From the NCBI RefSeq assembly GCF_000182925.2, contig NC_026504.1, forward strand, positions 3,906,001-3,970,000: a DNA stretch of 64,000 nt, written 5' to 3'. Shown here piece by piece: positions 58,595-64,000 of this stretch. The notes under the pieces are model-generated. The model did not search any database and was not told where the DNA came from. It worked only from the letters and a program-made list of their open reading frames with translations. The position numbers were made by a program, and so were the translations under genes. Each line of letters opens with the position of its first letter. Position 1 is the first letter of the stretch. The stretch comes from Neurospora crassa OR74A. Taxonomy: Eukaryota; Ascomycota; Sordariomycetes; Sordariales; Sordariaceae.

Positions 58595-60030
58595 TTTTGT
58601 TGGATTTGTGGTTTGGTGATAATGTGGTGTGATAAGAGAATGGGTTTGGTGGCGGTGTTGATCGCCTGTTGCTGTTGGGCACTGCTCGGGTGTGGTTGAT
58701 GATGATGAAATTGACAGAGCTCACGGCTGTCGGTATGGGGAGTTGATTCGGTGTCCCGTTCTGGTTGGAGCTTGTGCTGGTTTTTGCCTCTGATAGATAT
58801 ATCGAACGGATGAGATAGGATATCTATGGCTGAGGTCCTTCAAGATGTATAGTTGTGTTCGCAAGATCGTGGGGTGAGCTTCGGTTTTGGAAGACAAAAG
58901 ACCACGAATTCGAACTCGCGGTCGTAGCGTGTGAAGCTGTTAATGTCAACTCTATGTAAACAAAGACCTGGACTCGGGGTGAATGACCGATTCCGTTTGT
59001 TGTTTCCTCGAAGATGCCGCTTTGTCCTCGAATCTCAGTTGTTTTCCGGACGTGGAGCGGCCGAAGCGTTTATAATGCCGTAATATGTGGGGTCAAACAA
59101 TGAGCTGGCAGCAAGGTAGGTATTCTTTGCGCACAACCGTCACTGGCTATAGAGAGGGAAAGGGATTTCACGGTTTTCCTCATTGAAAAGAATAGCTGTC
59201 AATTATACTTGATAGTTTCCCCCGAAGAGTTGTCTGGTATATATTTGTTTCTACACTCTTATTGAAGCTGATGATGTGATGGCGAGATCTCAAGCTACTG
59301 TGGGTCTCCCGTCTCGGATGCTTCCTTGTGACGGCAGGGCAGCCGGGCAGTTCAGAAAATCACTGGGTCTTGGAACCAACATAGAGATGATTCTAGAGTC
59401 CTCGACTTGCAAAAATTTGAAGCTTCAGTAGATAGACCCTCCATTTCCACGATACAATCTCCATTCTGGGATCCAATGACATGGATGGAAAGGCCAAGTC
59501 CTTGTCTGTAACTTCCACTTTCAATGAGGATTGTTCGTTGCCCCATTGTGACCCCCTGTGGTAAACTGCTCTTTCCCCGCTACAAAGCGCCTCAACACGC
59601 GACAGGGGCTTTTTGGATTTCTATCCTTCCATAAGTTCTGTCCCGAGTCTCGTCATCTGAACTATCTGAAGGAAAGACGATATGAGATCAATTAATTCAC
59701 TTGCGCTTGTAACCTCAAACACGAATTCGTTCCATTGATTCAAATATATTGAAAGTGAAGAATTGCCCTGTTGATGCTGTCTCCCTAATTTGAGATGCTT
59801 CATGTTCCTCCCCTCCCAATTCCCGACGGTCTTCAATTGCGCTCCCGAACGACAGGAGATTAGCGCACGCCAATATCTGCTTCCCCACGCTCTCTTCCCT
59901 TGACAACATCCTCTCACTTGTGCCTCTCAAGCTCAAGTCAACAAATCCAGACTTTCGGCTTCATTTGCATTACTCGATCCCGTGTGACCACGCCCTATTA
60001 TCCAAGGTCTCGGGAACCCGTTGCCAAACC
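58595..60030. other. Divergent spacer between OPI10 and the Nudix gene
   Basis: 1.4 kb with the two promoters. No gene or RNA is supported. Confidence 0.6.
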
Positions 60031-61200
60031 ATGACTCCTCGGTTGTCCACCCTCGACTTGGTGGCTAAAGTCGATGCGTACGTATTTATTTGTTTATTTT
60101 TTTTCTGTGAAACCGAATCCTCTGTGTTCACGCCCAGGAACTTAGATGGAACTTCAGTGAACGGATCTAAGGCCTACCTGGATTCCGAACATGACCAGAA
60201 CGAGCGCTTACATTATCTCTAAAAATCAAGCTTCCCTTACGCGGACCGGGATCCCGAGGCTTATGCCCAGATCATGAAGTCTTTCTACACGTTCGTCTGG
60301 GAAGACCAGCAGGGTCAGGTACCCATAGGCTACGTGAAGCTGGACGTTGTCGATGCACTCAACAAAGCCCCGGCAACTCTCAAAGGACAGTTAGGGTTGC
60401 ACATCGATGTCTCTAATAGGACTGTAGTGCTCTTCCGTGATGCCCCGGACAAAACCTACGAGGAACGCACTCGGCTTGTCGGAAAGCTCACTGCGCTTTG
60501 GCGTGAACAAGAGGCATTTGCCATCCTCAAGAGCTGGCGAAACGAGCTGTGGCCAGTTTATGGTCGCAACAAGGAGCTCGTGTTCAGCATAGAGCGGGCA
60601 GCTATGGGCCTCTTTGGAACCACACGCTACGGCGTGCATATGAACGCCTTCATCAGACGTCAGGATGCCAGCAGCAAGTATGACTTGAGAATCTGGGTTC
60701 CCAAGCGGTCCGCGACCAAATCGACCTATCCGAGCATGTTGGACAACGCGGTAGCGGGTGGCTTGATGACCAACGAAGACCCCTTCGAATGCGTCATCCG
60801 TGAGGCGGACGAAGAGGCTTCACTGTCCGAGCATATCGTGAGGAACAACGCCAAAGAGGTCTGCACCATCACTTATATCTACATCACGGACGAGCGCGCG
60901 GGAGGCGAGGCGGGGTTGATCTACCCGGAATGCCAATGGATTTATGATCTAGAGCTACCTGCGGATGGAAGTGTCGTCCCCGAGCCAAAAGACGGCGAGG
61001 TCGAGAGCTTCAGCTTGTGCACAGTGGAGGAGATCCAGAAACAGCTCGCCCAGGGAATGTGGAAGCCGAACTGTGCCGTCGTCATGCTCGATTTCTTCGT
61101 TCGGCACGGCATTTACACGCCTGAAAACGAGCCGCATTACGACGCATTTCGTGACCGGGCTCATCGACACATCGCCTTTCCCGGTCCTCATCAGGCCTGA
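60031..61200 (+). CDS. Nudix hydrolase, YJR142W type (DUF4743 plus Nudix)
   Basis: Two exons, 60031-60077 and 60231-61200, give 338 residues. The 153 bp intron is the longest called here; splicing to 60231 gives LVAKVDAFPYADRDPEAYAQ, which fits the family's N-terminal segment, whereas a closer CAG acceptor near 60137 leads to a stop after 28 codons. An N-terminal DUF4743-like domain (YTFVWEDQQGQVPIGYVKLD) precedes the Nudix domain, whose box reads GGLMTNEDPFECVIREADEE (about 190-212) with the REx2EE core intact; the final Gly of the consensus is replaced by Ser. Relatives resemble the Nudix part of thiamine pyrophosphokinase Tnr3, and the yeast member has been linked to damaged forms of thiamine diphosphate; substrate here is not shown. 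Its 3' end faces RPB8 across 301 bp that hold only 3' sequence. Confidence 0.85.
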
Positions 61201-61501
61201 ATCCATCGAGCACCTTCCGCAGGGCACTAGCTCTTCCAAAGGCAGATGGACAGCCCTTGGCTCGGTAGCGGCATAAATACAGGTACTTGCTTTCCGGGTA
61301 TCGTTGATTCATTACTTTCCCCAGACCCCTTTTCCCTAGGATATGCCTTTTCTGGTCCACGCATAACCTTAAACGCCCGTTCGCCCTCCAAAGATCCAAT
61401 GAATGTTGCTCGCGCCCTAGACTCTTGATCGGTCTGATGCTATTTAGCCGCTGGAAACATTTGCTTTTTTTCAATTTTTTATTCTCCGGAAATTTCAGCT
61501 C

Positions 61502-62050
61502 TCAAGCGTTCCTGTTGGCGAGGAGGTAGACGTAGTCGACACGCAGGGGCGTGAGCTTCTTGTAGGGACCATCGAGGGCCATCAGAAGACCACCGTAGGA
61601 CATATACGCCTTGCTAAATTTCGCAACCGAACCAGTCAGCCACTCATTTTCCCCGAATTCCAAGGTCGAGATACTCCTGCCCAATTCCCAGGCAACAACT
61701 TACATGGTCTGGCCATCCTTTCCATCCTCAAACTTGTAGACCTTGCCATGGCAGACATACTCATAGCTGTCGGCCAGGGTCTGCTCAACGCTACCGAGCT
61801 TGGCAGCATCGCGCCAACCCCTCTCGTCGTCCTTGCTACCGTCGAGGGACAAGGAAGTAGCCAATGCAATTCTAAGGTACTCGCCGACCTTGACAGGGAA
61901 GAGCTCCTTGTTGACATCGAGCTGCATGCTGGTCTGGCCATCGACGGAGGTGCAGTACAGACGGTCGACGCGGTCGTACTTGGGATCGCTGATTCTCTCG
62001 ACCTTGAACTCGTCCTCGAAGAGTTGGGCGTCGGACGTGAGGGCGGACAT
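61502..62050 (-). CDS. rpb8: RNA polymerase I, II and III common subunit RPB8
   Basis: Two exons, 61704-62050 and 61502-61613, give 152 residues, the usual length. The protein starts MSALTSDAQLFEDEFKVERI and continues with YDRVDRLYCTSVDGQTSMQL, VYKFEDGKDGQTIKAYMSYG across the splice, and ends PYKKLTPLRVDYVYLLANRNA or close. These are the OB-fold subunit's conserved blocks. The TTTAG acceptor at 61614 was chosen over continued reading because it restores the QTI-KAYMSYGGLL junction typical of the family. RPB8 is shared by all three nuclear RNA polymerases. Confidence 0.95.
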
Positions 62051-62519
62051 TGTGAATGCTGGTGTGGAATCGATGAAACAGTCGATGTTGGATATTGATT
62101 GCTCGGAAGGATACTAGTGTCAGATTTTGGTCGAGTATCAAACGCGTGTCGATAGGTGGGTAAAACGAATTGTCGCGAGCGGTAGTAATGATGGTGTTTG
62201 GGGAAACTTTTGGAGATGCGACTGAGCGATGGAGATGCCGCCATGCAGTTGCCGTCCCAAAAAATTCCAGCCTTGCGGCAATTGGACCAGGATGCCGGGG
62301 CAAGTAGTGGGGCAACCACCATTGAAAATCCCTGTCACGCCCGTCCAGTGTGTGACAAAAGTACAGCGGGGCTCTCAGGCACTCCAGTGACGTCCAAGCT
62401 TCCATGGAATTTCTTCCAGGGATCGAATCGACTATATTTGGACTTGAAGAATACATACCTCAACATCATCAAGTTTGGATTCGATACTCAAATAAGGACT
62501 GCAACTTGCCGACTGAACT
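62051..62519. promoter_or_regulatory. Divergent promoter shared by RPB8 and ELP4
   Basis: 469 bp separate the two ATGs, so both promoters and leaders must lie here. No clear TATA box is seen in either direction. The pairing joins a polymerase subunit with an Elongator subunit, so co-regulation is plausible but unproven. Confidence 0.6.
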
Positions 62520-63689
62520 ATGTCCTTCGTCAAAAGAAACACCGTCCTATCCTCACCGAGAGCCGGACTCACGCCGTCCGCTCCCCAGCAGCAGCAACCC
62601 AAACAGGAAACGCAGCTTGCGCCGGGTCTTCGACCATCACCAACTGATGGCAGGTTGACCACTTCAACTGGCACTGCTTCCCTGGACCAACTTCTTGCAG
62701 GACACGGTGGACTCCCCTTAGGAACATGCTTACTGGTTGAGGAGCAAGGGACCACCGACTTCTCTGGAATTCTTCTACGGTACTATGCTGCCGAGGGTCT
62801 CGTCCAAGGGCATCAGGTTCACGCAGTAGCCTTTCCGCCAGAATGGAGGCATCAGCTTCCAGGGCTGGCTTCACCTGACAAGAAGTCAAAGAGTGCATCA
62901 CCGGCGCCGGCACCCGAAGAGAAGATGAAGATTGCGTGGAGATATGAGTCCTTGGGTAACAACGCCAATGCAGGAGCTTCTGCTCGTGGGGATTCTGGAG
63001 CGCCTTTCTGTCACTCCTTTGATCTCAGCAAGAGGCTTGCCAGCTCCGAGTCCAAGGGTACTCTGAACCCGATTTCAGTTGGCGGTTCCCCGAGCTTAGA
63101 CCGGAAAAGTGTTGGGACAGCTTCTCCTCTGAAGATGCTTCTCAAGCAATTGCGGGCCAAGTTGGAGAGCTCAGGATCAAACGCCATTCATAGACTGGTG
63201 GTGCCCAGTCTCCTCTCACCAACCCTCTATCCTCCTGGATGCGCCCAACCATCAGAGGTTCTACAGTTTCTACATGGGCTCCGGGCTCTCCTTCGACTGT
63301 ACAGCACCCAGCTCACAGCAATCATTACCTTCCCGACGTCCTTATTCCCTCGCAGTTCAGGCCTGGTCCGGTGGATAGAAATTCTTTGTGACGGCGTCGT
63401 CGAGCTCATCCCCTTGCCTGCCAGGCTAGGTGCCGCGCCACCGCCGCCCTCAAGGTCGGATCCCAAGGCAAACGAGCAACCCCAGGGTATGTTCAAAGTA
63501 TACACACTGCCTGTGTATCATGAGAAGGGTGGTGGAGGAGCAGAGTCGGGCCAATTCCGTGAGAACCTGTCATTCAGCTTGAGCGCATCCAAGGGCTTGG
63601 TGATCAAACCGTACAGTCTCCCGCCTATGCTCGAGGATGAGCAGGAGAAGCCCTCAGCTGCTCCAAAGAAGGATGGGCTTGATTTCTAA
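62520..63689 (+). CDS. elp4: Elongator complex subunit ELP4
   Basis: A single exon of 389 residues. It begins MSFVKRNTVLSSPRAGLTPS and has the PAXNEB/Elp4 pattern: RPSPTDGRLTTSTGTASLDQ, then GGLPLGTCLLVEEQGTTDFS in place of a Walker A loop, followed by LLRYYAAEGLVQGHQVHAVA and the later block RLVVPSLLSPTLYPPG and SGLVRWIEILCDGVVELIPL. Elp4 forms a RecA-like hexameric ring with Elp5 and Elp6 that binds tRNA and helps Elp1-3 modify wobble uridine. A Ser/Pro-rich stretch interrupts the middle of the domain, as in other filamentous fungi. Length is normal. Confidence 0.94.
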   Translation: MSFVKRNTVLSSPRAGLTPSAPQQQQPKQETQLAPGLRPSPTDGRLTTSTGTASLDQLLAGHGGLPLGTCLLVEEQGTTDFSGILLRYYAAEGLVQGHQVHAVAFPPEWRHQLPGLASPDKKSKSASPAPAPEEKMKIAWRYESLGNNANAGASARGDSGAPFCHSFDLSKRLASSESKGTLNPISVGGSPSLDRKSVGTASPLKMLLKQLRAKLESSGSNAIHRLVVPSLLSPTLYPPGCAQPSEVLQFLHGLRALLRLYSTQLTAIITFPTSLFPRSSGLVRWIEILCDGVVELIPLPARLGAAPPPPSRSDPKANEQPQGMFKVYTLPVYHEKGGGGAESGQFRENLSFSLSASKGLVIKPYSLPPMLEDEQEKPSAAPKKDGLDF

Positions 63690-64000
63690 AGTCATCTTCC
63701 GCTTGGCAATTTAACGGCTTGTTTTTTTGCAAATAACCGACTTTTTTTGGCCCCCTTTTGGCAGTCTCATCATATGTTCAGGTGAGCTTCTTGATCATCA
63801 TTGAAACTCCCGTCTCTTTACTTGCCCAGGTATTGGGCACGCTGTAAGTCCACTCGAGCCACTGAAACCATTGGTGGACGCCCGCCTGGAGCTACCTACG
63901 GGCGTACAGCAACACCTGGGGTGGAGCTCAAGGAAAATGTGTGGGGTCGTGGACTCACCGCCCAAATTTCCGCCGTTTTCTGCCACGGCGCGATAAAAGC
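63690..64000. other. 3' region of ELP4, window edge
   Basis: Sequence after the ELP4 stop up to the window end. No gene is supported; the next gene probably lies outside. Confidence 0.6.

Noticed and set aside
1-64000. Transposons, CRISPR arrays, 5S rRNA genes, secondary-metabolite clusters
   Set aside because: Looked for and not seen: no transposase, reverse transcriptase or terminal repeats, no regular repeat-spacer array, no 5S-like sequence, no polyketide or peptide synthase genes.

Overview
This is a stretch of filamentous ascomycete nuclear DNA, most likely a Sordariomycete and probably Sordariales. Introns are short (about 50-150 bp) with GTRAGT-type donors and CTRAC-type branch points, many 5' leaders are pyrimidine-rich, a HET-domain gene is present, and intergenic DNA is full of TACCTA/TAGGTA motifs. 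The species was not determined. All exon models and family names below come from reading the sequence; no search was run.

Layout. 1-7.4 kb: a spliced class III aminotransferase (+), then the exocyst subunit EXO70 (+), whose only intron uses a GC-AG splice pair. 7.4-20 kb: a 12.6 kb gene-poor block. Its only well-supported gene is a 40-codon cysteine-rich peptide on the minus strand; 15.6-18.2 kb has gene-like but broken sequence. 20-26 kb: a small conserved-looking protein of unknown function (+), a fumarylacetoacetate-hydrolase-family enzyme (-) and an intronless HET-domain gene (+). 27-38 kb: the mismatch-repair endonuclease PMS1 (-) diverges from the GPI inositol-deacylase BST1 (+) across a 3.5 kb spacer.

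38.6-49.8 kb: a tRNA-Val(AAC) gene with an unusual T-loop, then three minus-strand genes: the CCA-adding enzyme with a possible mitochondrial start, a 1626-residue Gea/GBF1-type ARF exchange factor, and an Anp1-family Golgi mannosyltransferase subunit. 52.3-63.7 kb: exosome subunit MTR3 (+), Golgi apyrase YND1 (+), Hikeshi/OPI10 (-), a YJR142W-type Nudix protein (+), RNA polymerase subunit RPB8 (-) and Elongator subunit ELP4 (+). RPB8 and ELP4 share a 469 bp divergent promoter.

Most genes are core housekeeping functions: the secretory pathway and glycosylation (EXO70, GEA, ANP1, BST1, YND1), RNA metabolism (tRNA, CCA1, MTR3, RPB8, ELP4) and DNA repair (PMS1). They are not an operon-like set. 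The accessory material is the gene-poor block and the HET gene. Long homopolymer runs (54 T, 52 A, 27 T) interrupt intergenic spaces. I found no supported transposon, CRISPR array or rRNA gene.
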